DNA of 64,000 nt from Gracilaria gracilis. Lineage: Eukaryota > Rhodophyta > Florideophyceae > Gracilariales > Gracilariaceae. Within the stretch, counting starts at the first letter, position 1. Each line of letters opens with the position of its first letter. Below the pieces are notes generated by a model. It was given only the letters and a program-made list of their open reading frames with translations, was not told where the DNA came from and ran no database searches. Both the position numbers and the translations under genes were made by a program. This document shows, piece after piece, positions 41,662-51,506 of this stretch. Location of the stretch: positions 1 through 64,000 of the forward strand of contig JARGSG010000030.1 in the NCBI GenBank assembly GCA_030374805.1. Direction: 5' to 3'.

Positions 41662-44532
41662 ATGGACCTTGAAACGCCCGAAGAAGCAGAACGTCTTGAC
41701 ACTCTCAATGCTTACGCAAAGTTAGCAGACAAGTCTATTGGCGGCGATGATCTTGGTGCCATTTCTCGAGATATTGAGAGTATGTGCAGCGCGTCTTGCA
41801 CAAGGATGCGAACCAATCCTCATGCTGTGAAGTTCGTCGTTCATAGCATATCCCGCTGCGCGGTTGCGCTACCCATTAAGTCACCTTTATACGCTACAGT
41901 GACTGGGCTTTTGACATGCGGAAGCGAGCCATTTACTCAAGAACTTGGGAAACGGCTCGTTGAAGCTGTGGCTAAGGAATTTGAGACTCACTTGCGAGCA
42001 GGAAAATCAAGTCCTGCTCGCCGAGCCCTTCGCTTCCTTGCATGTCTCATGGACTGCAGAATAATTTCTGCGGAAGCAATGGCCGATCAAGTCATCTCAT
42101 TATTGGAGGCTACCGTATTCGAGTTGTCCGAAGCAAATAGGTCAGAGCGTGGAGTGCATTGCCGTGGTGTATTTCTTGGGGAGCTGGGACTTTCACCGTG
42201 TCCGTGGATCGCAAAAGCACTTCATGAACGAGCCCCTGAAAAACTGCAAGCGATATCGAACCTTGTTGACCGGATTGAAAGCTTATGGGATGGAAGCCGA
42301 TGGAGGGGCCTGGCACCTGCAAACAAGAACCGATCAATGCCGGCTTTCTCAGAGTTACTCATCGCATTCAATTATCTTCGCAACGACGGATGGGGCATTT
42401 CGACCGATGTAATCCCGCGACCGCAGGATCAGTTCCCACAGCTGTCCCAAGGAGGCCTTGGTATAGCCCTGCCTTTGTCAACGGTCCCAGCCCATTCCAA
42501 ACTGTCGAAGTATTCCAGTCCTCGCTTCCGCATGATTCTGGTTAATCCAAAGCAAGAACGTATTCGTCCCGTGAAATCTGGTGGTGGGCAGGCGCACCCT
42601 GGAGAGAACGGTGTTAATAGCTTGAGAGGAGACAAAAAAAGTGATGACCTTCAAAACGGGTCGGATAAACTCACCTTCTCATCTCTGACGAACCCAGATG
42701 GGGGCTCAGCAAATGGAGCTGGTGATAACCGTGGTGACCAATCGAGAGAAACCGATGTCAAGAAAGAAGAAGGCATACTGATTGACTCTGTATGCAACGG
42801 TGAAGTTGATTCTCCTAAACTGGACAAACAGAAGATGTCAGAAGACCCTGCCTCCGGTGAAAAGATGGAGCACTCTACAGGAATCATCGAAACGGAACCT
42901 GCAAACGGTGCGCCTACGAATTCTGGATCAGGCAGAGCACCGGACGGAGACATCAGTATGGTAGAATACATGAAACGACGAACGCCAGTCATTCGCTATA
43001 TCCTACGATGCTACATTGCTGATATCATAGACAACTTTGGTGAAAACCACACTCTAGCAGCTGAGAGACTTTTGAATCTCCCTGTGTTCAGAGAGCAAAG
43101 TGACGAAATTGTTGAAAGCGTTTTCTCACAAATGTGTGCAACGCCAACCCCCTGTTTTCCACCGGTTTACTTCGGCACCCTCTTCGTCGATTTGTGCCGT
43201 GTGAAAGAAACGCGGTTACCGACTAATTTGCTGACAGCAGTGAACACAATGTTTCAGGAAGCTGGCGACATGGACCCGGAATCTTTCGATCGATTGACGG
43301 AATGGTTTTCATTCCATCTTAGCAACTTCGGGTATAAGTGGAACTGGTCGGACTGGGCTCTGTATGCTGATGCGGAAATGGTGGATAAATTCCCGTACAG
43401 AGCGATGTTCTGCAAGGATGTTTTACGTCGATGTATTCGTCTATCGTATTACGAAAGAATCATTGGAATTGTACCACAAGAGATGAGCTTCTTCTTTCCG
43501 CCTAAACCAGGAAATGGTGATAGATCGCGATTCAATCCAGAAATCAATGATGAGTTAATGAAAATTGTCACTGGTAAGGGGAAACAGGATGCTCCGTCTG
43601 TGAAACGTAGATTAGAAGAGCTCATTCCATTGAGGGAGATGGAAGTTGACGAAGGAGACAAAAGCAGTATGGAAGCGGAAGTGAACCTTGCCCGCCTTGC
43701 AGCCCTGATAAGAGCCATCCTTCAAGCTGGGTGTAGAACGCTCTCTCATTTCGACATCGTATCCGAGAGATATGAGGGCATTTTACGCGAAATGTCAGTG
43801 AAGGGTGGTTCTCTTGCGAAGCGCCTAGTTACTCTGGAGGTAGTAACTTTCTGGAAGGACGTTCACATCCGCAAAATGTATGTTCTGGACAAATTGTGTG
43901 CCCGTTCTGTAATCGACGGGCAGGCTATAATAGACTCATGTCTCGCATTCGAGAGAGTAAGTGAGAAACCGGGGCAAACGGAGCGCATCAGTAACAAGGA
44001 TATTGAAGCGAACCTTAACGACTCTGGCTGTTGGGAGCTTATACGCCTTGTAATGTTTAGAGCATTGTCAAGAGAGGAAGCAGCGCGAGGCGAACTTCAA
44101 CTTGTGTCGCAAAAAGCTGCATCTGCGAATGAGGGAGAAACGGAAAATGTGGGAGTACTTCTTCAAGGAGCTAAACGAAAAGTAGAAATGGCGAAGAAGG
44201 AAGTCGCAGAGCTGATTTTAGTTGCCCAGAGACGGTTGTTTGGAATATTTTCCAGGCTCCTGATGGTCAACAAAACTGACACAGATGACATTGTGATGGG
44301 CCAAGGAGGGGAAAGAGAACTTCCCGGTTTCAGTGGCAAACCAATCTGGTACTGGAGGTGTTCTGGTATGATGCGAGAGTTGGCAAGGAAGCACGCCCGG
44401 CATCTGTCAATCATCATTGACCAACTTGATAACGACACACGAGACAATCGGGATCAGCACCGGGTTCTGTGGGAGTCGTTTGAAACTATCAAGGAGATTG
44501 AAGCAAGCGATATGCTGAGTAGGGTATTTTAG
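41662..44532 (+). CDS. NCBP1: Nuclear cap-binding protein large subunit (CBP80)
   Basis: This intronless gene encodes 956 residues. The N-terminal MIF4G-type helical repeat begins near residue 30. KSPLYATVTGLL, RFLACLMDCRIIS and the LLEATVFELSEA region have the CBP80 pattern. Later helical repeats include NFGYKWNWSDW, VDKFPYRAMFCKDVLRRCIRLSYYERI and FWKDVHIRKMYVLDKL. The last part is a long coiled coil with VAELILVAQRRLF. CBP80 pairs with CBP20 on the m7G cap of nuclear RNA and promotes splicing, 3' processing and export. The human protein has about 790 residues. The excess here is largely a hydrophilic, acidic, low-complexity insert at about residues 300-440 between the first and second MIF4G domains. 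Its partner CBP20 is not in the window. Confidence 0.9.
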   Translation: MDLETPEEAERLDTLNAYAKLADKSIGGDDLGAISRDIESMCSASCTRMRTNPHAVKFVVHSISRCAVALPIKSPLYATVTGLLTCGSEPFTQELGKRLVEAVAKEFETHLRAGKSSPARRALRFLACLMDCRIISAEAMADQVISLLEATVFELSEANRSERGVHCRGVFLGELGLSPCPWIAKALHERAPEKLQAISNLVDRIESLWDGSRWRGLAPANKNRSMPAFSELLIAFNYLRNDGWGISTDVIPRPQDQFPQLSQGGLGIALPLSTVPAHSKLSKYSSPRFRMILVNPKQERIRPVKSGGGQAHPGENGVNSLRGDKKSDDLQNGSDKLTFSSLTNPDGGSANGAGDNRGDQSRETDVKKEEGILIDSVCNGEVDSPKLDKQKMSEDPASGEKMEHSTGIIETEPANGAPTNSGSGRAPDGDISMVEYMKRRTPVIRYILRCYIADIIDNFGENHTLAAERLLNLPVFREQSDEIVESVFSQMCATPTPCFPPVYFGTLFVDLCRVKETRLPTNLLTAVNTMFQEAGDMDPESFDRLTEWFSFHLSNFGYKWNWSDWALYADAEMVDKFPYRAMFCKDVLRRCIRLSYYERIIGIVPQEMSFFFPPKPGNGDRSRFNPEINDELMKIVTGKGKQDAPSVKRRLEELIPLREMEVDEGDKSSMEAEVNLARLAALIRAILQAGCRTLSHFDIVSERYEGILREMSVKGGSLAKRLVTLEVVTFWKDVHIRKMYVLDKLCARSVIDGQAIIDSCLAFERVSEKPGQTERISNKDIEANLNDSGCWELIRLVMFRALSREEAARGELQLVSQKAASANEGETENVGVLLQGAKRKVEMAKKEVAELILVAQRRLFGIFSRLLMVNKTDTDDIVMGQGGERELPGFSGKPIWYWRCSGMMRELARKHARHLSIIIDQLDNDTRDNRDQHRVLWESFETIKEIEASDMLSRVF

Positions 44533-45913
44533 GTTTTCGTATTAGGTTGATGTCCTGAAACTGGAAGCCTTTCAATCAGATACGAGCCAGAAGGGGACAG
44601 GGCTATAGTCATAGTCCTCTAGATGATGTGAATATTGATGGGAGTTGTAACCCTGTTCTCAGTGAGTCCGTGTGAAGTCTAGCTGATCACGGACTTTGCT
44701 CTGAGGAAAAAGAGACCTTTTCATTGCTACGAATAGGATCTCGTTGCGCGACAGTCCTTGAAGAAGAAGAAGAAGACGTCTCGTTGGAGACGGCTTATGG
44801 CAGGGATTATGGGGATTGTGTTCGAGTGGTGAAGACAGCCTGGAATCGTTATCGTACGTACGGTAATCGAGTTGCTGGAGTTGTGCAACGAAACAGTCAA
44901 CTGTTGTGCGATTCAAATTGTGAACGAAGCTATCTCTATAACATTTCATTCCGCCAAAAAACCAGGTAGAACTCCTCCAGTATGTTACCTTTCTGCCAAG
45001 CAAAGGACCATGGCACGATAGTGGCGCTACTGTGCTCGCTTTGACAGTTTGTGGGACAAGTGAACGTCCATGTAGGGCTTTGAACTCTTGGAAGGATTTG
45101 TAATCCGGGGCTCACAAGTTCAACGAGGTAACCGTGTGGAATGATTTTACTATGATATGTGTTCAACCACCGCTCTTCCTTTGCACCGGGGAATTTTGGA
45201 GAGGAAGAGTGTTACCCTTCATGGCTCTCCACGTCATCCTTCAAAACTTTCCACATCTTGCTACTTCGCGGAGCAGCCTCTGCCTCAAATAGCGAATCAT
45301 TGTGATTCTATCCAGGCTCTGTACAACAAGAAAGTCCCACTGGAGCAGACCCCCTTTGACCCACCTCTTGTTGTGTCACAACAGCGAAGACGAAGCAAGG
45401 CATGTGATCGGCCGCCGGGTGCTGATACGACCGACTAGTCACTAAAGTCATCCAATTCATTTACTGTGGTTCTTGGTACTAGTGCAAGCGTTATTCTAAA
45501 CTCACCGAGTTTACTAGTGCAATCGTTATTCTAAACTCACCGAGTTAACTTACTTCGGTGGTGCGCAGAAAGGATCAAGTCCTGAAGAGAAACAAAAGCT
45601 AGAGAATCACCGGAGGCAGCAAGGGTTCGTTGACTAAAAGTTCGAACACATATGACATGGTATGTGAAAGAAACCAGGAGTCCCATAGGGCGCTGAGGAA
45701 GGATTGTCGACTGACAGTGTTGCTCAACCTAAAACAGTCGTTGCATACTCCTTGACCTGGGTGACAGGTATAATCGAGCAATTCTCAGTGCGATATGATA
45801 ACGACAAACGCATTGGTTGAGGACATCGACAGAAATTACGGTCAAGAAAGTAAAAGAATGCAGTTGGGGAAGTAGAGATGAGCTGAAAGGAAACAGAGGG
45901 CTGGTTTACAGGT
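44533..45913. other. Intergenic region between convergent genes
   Basis: No gene is supported. A 35-base tandem duplication lies at 45477-45546. Short open frames of 60-115 codons occur on both strands with no recognisable domain. Confidence 0.4.
45477..45546. repeat. 35-bp tandem duplication
   Basis: Two adjacent copies of a 35-base unit beginning TACTAGTGCAA and ending CTCACCGAGTT differ by one base. It looks like a recent local duplication. Confidence 0.8.
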
Positions 45914-46945
45914 CTATGCTTTCTCTGTACGCATTTCTGGACTTGTGGTAAGAGGCTCCTTAGCTGTGTCAAGCTTCGAGGCAGTTTGCTGCTCAGCCTT
46001 CTTCTTCATCTCAGCTCTTCTGACAAGCGTGTATCCTAGAGAGGCCGAAAGTACGATAAGTACGGCAAGGAAACCAAGAGATGAGATGGGATTTCGATAT
46101 ACAAGAAGGGCAATGATAGTCTGCGCAGCTGCCTTTGCAGTAGCAGAGACATTGTGTGTAAGCGGGGAGGTATACTTGATCTGAGCGGCCGTGGCAAAAG
46201 AAATACTGACACCCAGCAATCCAGATCCAAGCAAGAGGACCCAGTAGTTGAGTGTACGGACTTCTGGAGAGGTAAGAACATACGAAATCTCACCGGAACC
46301 GAGAATGAGCGGGAGGAAGAGGAAAGAGGCGTTGAGGTTGTTATACAGGGTGATTTTCCAGGGATTGTTGTCGACGAGGACAAACTTCTTCTTGACAAAG
46401 ATGGAGTTCATGGCGACGAAGAAGGAAGAGGTGACACCAAAAAGAACTCCAAGAAGAGACCAGCGCATCTCCTCCACGTTTCCAAGAGCAAAACCGGACA
46501 CGACGAAAGCACAGCACACCATGGCCTTGAAGGAAGTAACCTGGCCCAGAACGACGTAGTCAAAAACAACGTTGAAGACAATAGTGAGCGATCGCGCAAC
46601 CTGGTAGAAAGACACCTCGACATACTTAAGACACAAGTTGTTGAAGACAATCATGGACGTGAACACAAAGGACAAGGAAAGCATCTGCTTGAGAACGTCG
46701 GGGCGCACCTCAAAAGGCGGCACATTGGCGAGGCGCAGCTTGCCAGCAATATAACAAAACAGCACAGTGACAACACACTGCGACCAAGTGATGAAGAAAG
46801 GCGCCGACGAACGATCCTGTCCACCCAGCAAGGTCTTATTCGCGAACACCATGGAGATAGAAATGACCCAATAGAACGCGACGGCCATGGCAATGTTGCT
46901 CATCTGGCGCGACAGCGGCTGCGAATTGGCATTATCGACGGACAT
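45914..46945 (-). CDS. SLC35C1: GDP-fucose transporter-like nucleotide-sugar transporter (SLC35C1 type)
   Basis: This gene encodes 343 residues with about ten hydrophobic helices. The first is AMAVAFYWVISISMVFANKTLL. Strong family segments are APFFITWSQCVVTVLF, VEVSFYQVARSLTIVFNVVFDYVVL, LLGVLFGVTSSFFVAMNSIFVKK, WKITLYNNLNASFLFLPL, and IKYTSPLTHNVSATAKAAAQT. The last two are the most diagnostic of SLC35C1 among nucleotide-sugar transporters. It would exchange GDP-fucose for GMP across the Golgi membrane for glycan or polysaccharide fucosylation. A related GDP-sugar cannot be excluded by motif. The start is the ATG at 46945, because the frame upstream to 47017 has no ATG. The C-terminal tail contains a Lys-rich stretch (EMKKKAEQQ), which could be an ER-retrieval or sorting signal. 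Confidence 0.88.
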   Translation of the reverse strand: MSVDNANSQPLSRQMSNIAMAVAFYWVISISMVFANKTLLGGQDRSSAPFFITWSQCVVTVLFCYIAGKLRLANVPPFEVRPDVLKQMLSLSFVFTSMIVFNNLCLKYVEVSFYQVARSLTIVFNVVFDYVVLGQVTSFKAMVCCAFVVSGFALGNVEEMRWSLLGVLFGVTSSFFVAMNSIFVKKKFVLVDNNPWKITLYNNLNASFLFLPLILGSGEISYVLTSPEVRTLNYWVLLLGSGLLGVSISFATAAQIKYTSPLTHNVSATAKAAAQTIIALLVYRNPISSLGFLAVLIVLSASLGYTLVRRAEMKKKAEQQTASKLDTAKEPLTTSPEMRTEKA

Positions 46946-47539
46946 AGTGAATAGAGCAACAGCAGCAACACCCAACTCGCTCGCCGTGCAAACGCCGTCT
47001 GCCTCAACGACGAACAACTTCTTCGCGGCGACGGTAAGACCTTCTAGCTCTCAGCAGCGTGCGTCGTCATCTTTAAACGCCGCAGCGCACGGTGTAAGGG
47101 GTGTCGGGGAATGGCGTCATTGCCTACCACACCGTCTGAACGACCTCAGCTCGCCCGGCTAGCCCAATCGCCACATCTAAACACTCCAACGCACTCACGC
47201 CACGTGTGCCACGCGTGCTCGGTGCGCGGCCAGTAGCTGATAGAGCTTGGCGATCCACGGCGTGAAGCGGCTACCGCAAAACACACAGGGGCCATCCCGG
47301 CCGCGAGCAATTACAAGCGCCACACGCGGCTGACGGCCAGATGCTTAAAAGATTCAAACTTCGAACGGTAAGCGCCAGTCGTCGTTCGTTCGTCGTTGCG
47401 TGCACCGCCCACGTGGCCACGTCTTCTCTGCTACGTGTATCGCCTCTCGCCAACACTTACAGTACAACTCTATTAATACAGCACCCTCTGTCCTACTACA
47501 GGCGCCACCTTCAACACGATCTGCGAAACGTTCATCGCG
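46946..47539. promoter_or_regulatory. Divergent promoter region of transporter and plastid protein genes
   Basis: This interval of about 590 bases is GC-rich. It lies between the transporter ATG and the ATG of the Cys/His protein. No gene is seen; overlapping frames at 47341-47679 are out of phase with the recognised protein. No motif is clear. Confidence 0.45.
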
Positions 47540-47896
47540 ATGAATGTCATCTCGTCACCAACATTTGTGCCATCGAAGCTGCTTTCTCTGCGGCCAGCAG
47601 TTCCGACACAGCCGTTGTGTGGGCGGCGCGCCCAAGTTTTCGTTGTGCGGGCGGCGGGGCGAGTGTGCCGCGTGTGTAAGACCAGCTATTCGGAAGAGCT
47701 TAATCACAGTCGAGCTTGTCGCTTCCACACCAGTTCGTGGACCGGCGCGGAGCGGTCAAAGTTTTATGGGCGCGCAGATCAATTCGGACGCCCGCCGCCT
47801 CGCGGCGTCGAGTACTACTTCGATTGCTGTGATGCTACGTCTAGTACTGCCCCTGGTTGCTGCTTTGACTTTCATCTCTCATATGATGACGATTAA
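47540..47896 (+). CDS. Small Cys/His-rich protein with probable plastid transit peptide
   Basis: This gene encodes 118 residues. The first ~42 are rich in Ser, Pro, Val and Arg and nearly free of acids, ending QVFVVRAAGR, as a chloroplast transit peptide would. The mature part has a metal-binding array: CRVCKTSY, ACRFHTSSWTG, YYFDCCDA and APGCCFDFH, ending SYDDD. Small proteins with C-x2-C, CRxH, CC and PGC...H motifs in this order occur in plants and algae, and the pattern also resembles CHORD-type zinc domains. The biochemical role is unknown. It begins 594 bases from the divergent transporter start and ends 184 bases before the convergent HECT gene. If the transit peptide is real, the host has a plastid. 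Confidence 0.7.
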   Translation: MNVISSPTFVPSKLLSLRPAVPTQPLCGRRAQVFVVRAAGRVCRVCKTSYSEELNHSRACRFHTSSWTGAERSKFYGRADQFGRPPPRGVEYYFDCCDATSSTAPGCCFDFHLSYDDD

Positions 47897-48080
47897 CCAA
47901 CTATCTCCCCTTGGCCGGAACCTAAATTCACGGTTCTAACTGCACAGACACAGGCACGAACACATGCACACTCACGCGCAAGCTTTACTCTTAAAAGCCT
48001 TCAAGTTAGGTTGCTCAACATTGCTCTTTACAAGCTCAGGGTTAGCTAAAATAGTTAGTTGTACTGCAAATTCATACTAT

Positions 48081-51000
48081 CTACATCAATCCGAAACCCT
48101 TTGAATTCCGAATCGCCGTCGAAAGTCGATCTCTAAGTTTTGCCCGGCTGCTATAGTCCGGCAGCAGCATTGTATTAAAGCAAGTGTAGCTCGTCGGCAA
48201 ACGGTTCGTATCGGACCCAGCTCGTTGCACAACGATCATCAAATTCCCCAGACCCCCAATTGGTGCACGATCACTCCCCGTAACAAATAGCAGAAACAGT
48301 TTCTTCAATGCCAAGTCGTACTCGTCCAATACCTGCCACAGGTTGATCACGGTTGTCGACTTCTCATCGTACCCTTCGTACCGCGCCGAGTTTCGTAATG
48401 CTGCGAAATCCAGCTTCTCTTCCCCGCATACTAGCGTTTCTATTTCTTCCGCTGTGAACATTGGCAGGCAAGGACCGTTCATCATCAATGAAAATCCCGC
48501 CGCAAAGTTGTTAAACGCCGTCTTGATGGACTTATTGATCAAGTAGTCCACGTACAACCCAATAAACTCCTCTCTGTTTTTGTTAGTTACTGGAATACTG
48601 GCCCCGTTATCCTTCAGTTCCACAGCCACTTCGTTGCCGAAAAGGTTCTCGTACGAAATTTCAAATCTCAGTGCAAATACATCTTCTACGTCATCTCCTT
48701 CATACTCCCTCAGATGCTTCAGGCTCCTCCCAACTGCCGGGAACGTTTCGATCACGTCATTCAAGTCTGTTCTGTACTCCAATTGTTCAAAATGCGAGTC
48801 ATCTTTCAGTCGCATACGCAGTAAGTTGTTTCTGAAGCCCACAGCTAGCTTCCGATAAAACACAGGAGCAAACTGAACACTAAGTAAGATAGAGTTAAAC
48901 GCGGCTAGTCCGAAGATGATCCCAATCAGGGTCCATGAATGCTCGCTCTCAAGAAAGTCTTTTCGGAACCAGTGACAGTTAGCCTCCTCTACAAACTCAA
49001 ACATTCCGTACTTTGGTGATAAGATATGTTCCACCAATACTTGGTAGAACTCTTTCCGCAAACCTCCTTCATCCACTCCTTCTTCCCCTTCAAACTTCAC
49101 TCGCAGTGGCTTGTGGAGCTCCCGTGGGTGCCTTTTCACAAGATCTGCGATTTGCACAAACGCATCTGATACGATGTTATCTCTTTTCACATATAACACC
49201 AAGTACCGCAAATGACCCATCTCCCCTTCTGGTACTCGCATATGAGAGATGCGACCCCATGGGCCGATAGGCATTGGTAACACACCAAATGATAGTACAG
49301 AACGCATACTTTCTTTGTTCATAGTCATCTGCGACTCTAGCTCAAGAATTCTAAACTTCGCGGCCTCTGTGAGGAGGAAGCTGTAGGAACAAAAGGAGAA
49401 CGGACCATCATCTTGTCCAGCGATGGGCAGTGGAGGGAGATCAAAGAACTTGGCTGATGAGTCTTCATTAAATGCATGCTCACCGTTACCTAGTAGACCG
49501 TTTTGACCTATGTTGTCCAAATGGTTCTGGTTGGCACACCATCGCTCGTAATCCTCACCAAGATCCACAAGCTCGCTGACTGTTTCGTTGTAGAATTCTC
49601 GTCGAGGGATGAACAATCCCCTCATATTCTTTCGCCTTGAAGCTCGGTAAACGGCGTGGTAACAAAGAGCAAGCGCCTTTGTAGCAAAGATTGCGTTTCT
49701 TGTGATGCGCCTATACCCTGTCAGTTCCGACGTTAAAACGCCTTGCAAGGGTCGAACGATCCGAGTCAGCAGGACTTGTTCATCACAGTAGGATACCATT
49801 TCCAGAAAGGCCTCTCTCCCATCTTCTTCGCACCTTAGCAAAATAGCGGCTAGCTCCGACAGATCTGGTACACGACTCTTGTCAGCATAAATTGGGTTCA
49901 TAAAGGCTAAGAAGAAGAGATAACCGCATTCGTAGCTGTTAGCTACCGATTGCCGAAAATAGTCATCATCCTTGTAGAATAGAGCCTTCGGCGTTATATG
50001 AGGTTGTTCAAAACGCAAATCACCAGCCAGAACGGAGCCACGCTCAGTCTCTTCCACGATTCCAAACCCTATCTGCGCATCATGTCGGAGGCGTGCAGCT
50101 GCCTGAACCAGAACTCCTCTACCTTCCTCGCCAAACATCTTCGCGAATCGCAAATGTGCACTTTCCGCGGCCAAGTAGTCAACCTTTCCGTTAGCCAAAG
50201 GTTTAATTGGGCGCTTGACAAAAGTATGTAGCAAAACGGACGCTGTTCCAAACCGAGATAGACCCGCACGAGCCTGCAGCATGTTATCAACGACGCATCG
50301 AGGAATCCTCGTATTATACAGTGAGTATGCGTCGCGTACCGGAGTATCGTCATTTGCAGTTAAAGCTAGCGTGTGATATCCGCCGCAAGAAACCGAGACA
50401 AAGTGGTAGGGACTATGTTCAACATCCATCTCATCACGAGAAGGTCTTGGGAAAGGTAGGGCAACAGGGGCGTACTTATCATTGAGATCTCCGTCACCTA
50501 TTTGACCCTGAGTACCTTCACCCCACACGTAAAGGCCCCCTTGGCTGGTAATCGCGGCAGAGTGCCTTTCCCCAGCAGATACAGATACTGCGCGCAAATG
50601 AGGAGCTATGATTGCCGGGCCGTAAAGCGTTCGGGCAGATCTTGTGCCTAATTGACCATTGTCACCCTTTCCCCAGCACGCAATGACTCCATCGCTTCGC
50701 AAGGCAACGGTATGCGCACTTCCACAAGCGACATCAGCATAAGTATGTAGACAGTCATCCGGCAGCTCGGTTGATTCGTCTGACATGAGATGTTGCTGGG
50801 GGGTAGAGACTACAAGTGGAAACAAAGAAGAAGCGCGAATACGTATGAGCGCTAGGCCAAGCTGGCCATGTTTGTTACTACCAAAACATAAGATGGTACC
50901 TGTCGCAGACAATACGACTGAATGCTGATCTCCTGTAGACACGGCTACAATGGGGTGTGGGAAGAGAGAAGTGACATGAGTAGGCTCTTTCACGGCGATG

Positions 51001-51506
51001 GTATGACCCAATCCAAGCTGACCCGCGGAATTCGCGCCGCAAGCAAACACTCGACCTAGCGAGTCAAGCGCGAGCCAGTGGAACTCGGCAGCACAAATCG
51101 AGACGATGCGAACGGTAGTAAGTTTCTGTATCAAAGCGGGGTGGTGAATATTAACAACAGCGGAGCCCAGACCAAGCTGACCATACGCGCCTGAACCCAG
51201 TGTGTACACATTGCCCGTGGCCGTGAGTAACACAATAAAGTCGCGCCCAACGGCAACATCTGCTATGGAGGGAAGCGTAGAATGCTTGGGAGGTACGGCA
51301 GTCCCAGGGAGAAGTTCTTTCGAAGACGTGTTATGGACAGCAGCGCCGTTGTGAGAGACGATGAGCGAGGTCCAGAGGCCAGCCGTGAAGGCGGTTGGGT
51401 CAGGTGGAATGTCGGACAACGGCCGCGGTGTGGCGACTGTATCGCAAGAAATGGAGCCCAACTGGCCGTCCGACGCGCTTCCCCAGCCGAGTAGATGGGC
51501 GGGCAT
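48081..51506 (-). CDS. HERC-type E3 ubiquitin ligase (RCC1 repeats plus HECT domain)
   Basis: This intronless gene encodes 1141 residues. The N-terminal ~380 residues hold at least six RCC1-like blades with the repeated G-QLG signature: SASDGQLGS, GAYGQLGLG, NSAGQLGLG, NKHGQLGLA, GDNGQLGTR and GTQGQIGDG. A middle helical region follows. The HECT domain fills the C-terminal ~350 residues, with FEGEEGVDEGGLRKEFYQ near its start. The catalytic Cys is at about residue 1109 in LPTSYTCFNTMLLP, and the end is GFGLM. HECT ligases take ubiquitin from E2 as a Cys thioester and pass it to substrates. The layout matches small HERC proteins such as HERC3/4 (about 1050 residues). The ATG at 51506 lies five residues before the first RCC1 blade. 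Substrates are unknown. Confidence 0.92.
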   Translation of the reverse strand: MPAHLLGWGSASDGQLGSISCDTVATPRPLSDIPPDPTAFTAGLWTSLIVSHNGAAVHNTSSKELLPGTAVPPKHSTLPSIADVAVGRDFIVLLTATGNVYTLGSGAYGQLGLGSAVVNIHHPALIQKLTTVRIVSICAAEFHWLALDSLGRVFACGANSAGQLGLGHTIAVKEPTHVTSLFPHPIVAVSTGDQHSVVLSATGTILCFGSNKHGQLGLALIRIRASSLFPLVVSTPQQHLMSDESTELPDDCLHTYADVACGSAHTVALRSDGVIACWGKGDNGQLGTRSARTLYGPAIIAPHLRAVSVSAGERHSAAITSQGGLYVWGEGTQGQIGDGDLNDKYAPVALPFPRPSRDEMDVEHSPYHFVSVSCGGYHTLALTANDDTPVRDAYSLYNTRIPRCVVDNMLQARAGLSRFGTASVLLHTFVKRPIKPLANGKVDYLAAESAHLRFAKMFGEEGRGVLVQAAARLRHDAQIGFGIVEETERGSVLAGDLRFEQPHITPKALFYKDDDYFRQSVANSYECGYLFFLAFMNPIYADKSRVPDLSELAAILLRCEEDGREAFLEMVSYCDEQVLLTRIVRPLQGVLTSELTGYRRITRNAIFATKALALCYHAVYRASRRKNMRGLFIPRREFYNETVSELVDLGEDYERWCANQNHLDNIGQNGLLGNGEHAFNEDSSAKFFDLPPLPIAGQDDGPFSFCSYSFLLTEAAKFRILELESQMTMNKESMRSVLSFGVLPMPIGPWGRISHMRVPEGEMGHLRYLVLYVKRDNIVSDAFVQIADLVKRHPRELHKPLRVKFEGEEGVDEGGLRKEFYQVLVEHILSPKYGMFEFVEEANCHWFRKDFLESEHSWTLIGIIFGLAAFNSILLSVQFAPVFYRKLAVGFRNNLLRMRLKDDSHFEQLEYRTDLNDVIETFPAVGRSLKHLREYEGDDVEDVFALRFEISYENLFGNEVAVELKDNGASIPVTNKNREEFIGLYVDYLINKSIKTAFNNFAAGFSLMMNGPCLPMFTAEEIETLVCGEEKLDFAALRNSARYEGYDEKSTTVINLWQVLDEYDLALKKLFLLFVTGSDRAPIGGLGNLMIVVQRAGSDTNRLPTSYTCFNTMLLPDYSSRAKLRDRLSTAIRNSKGFGLM

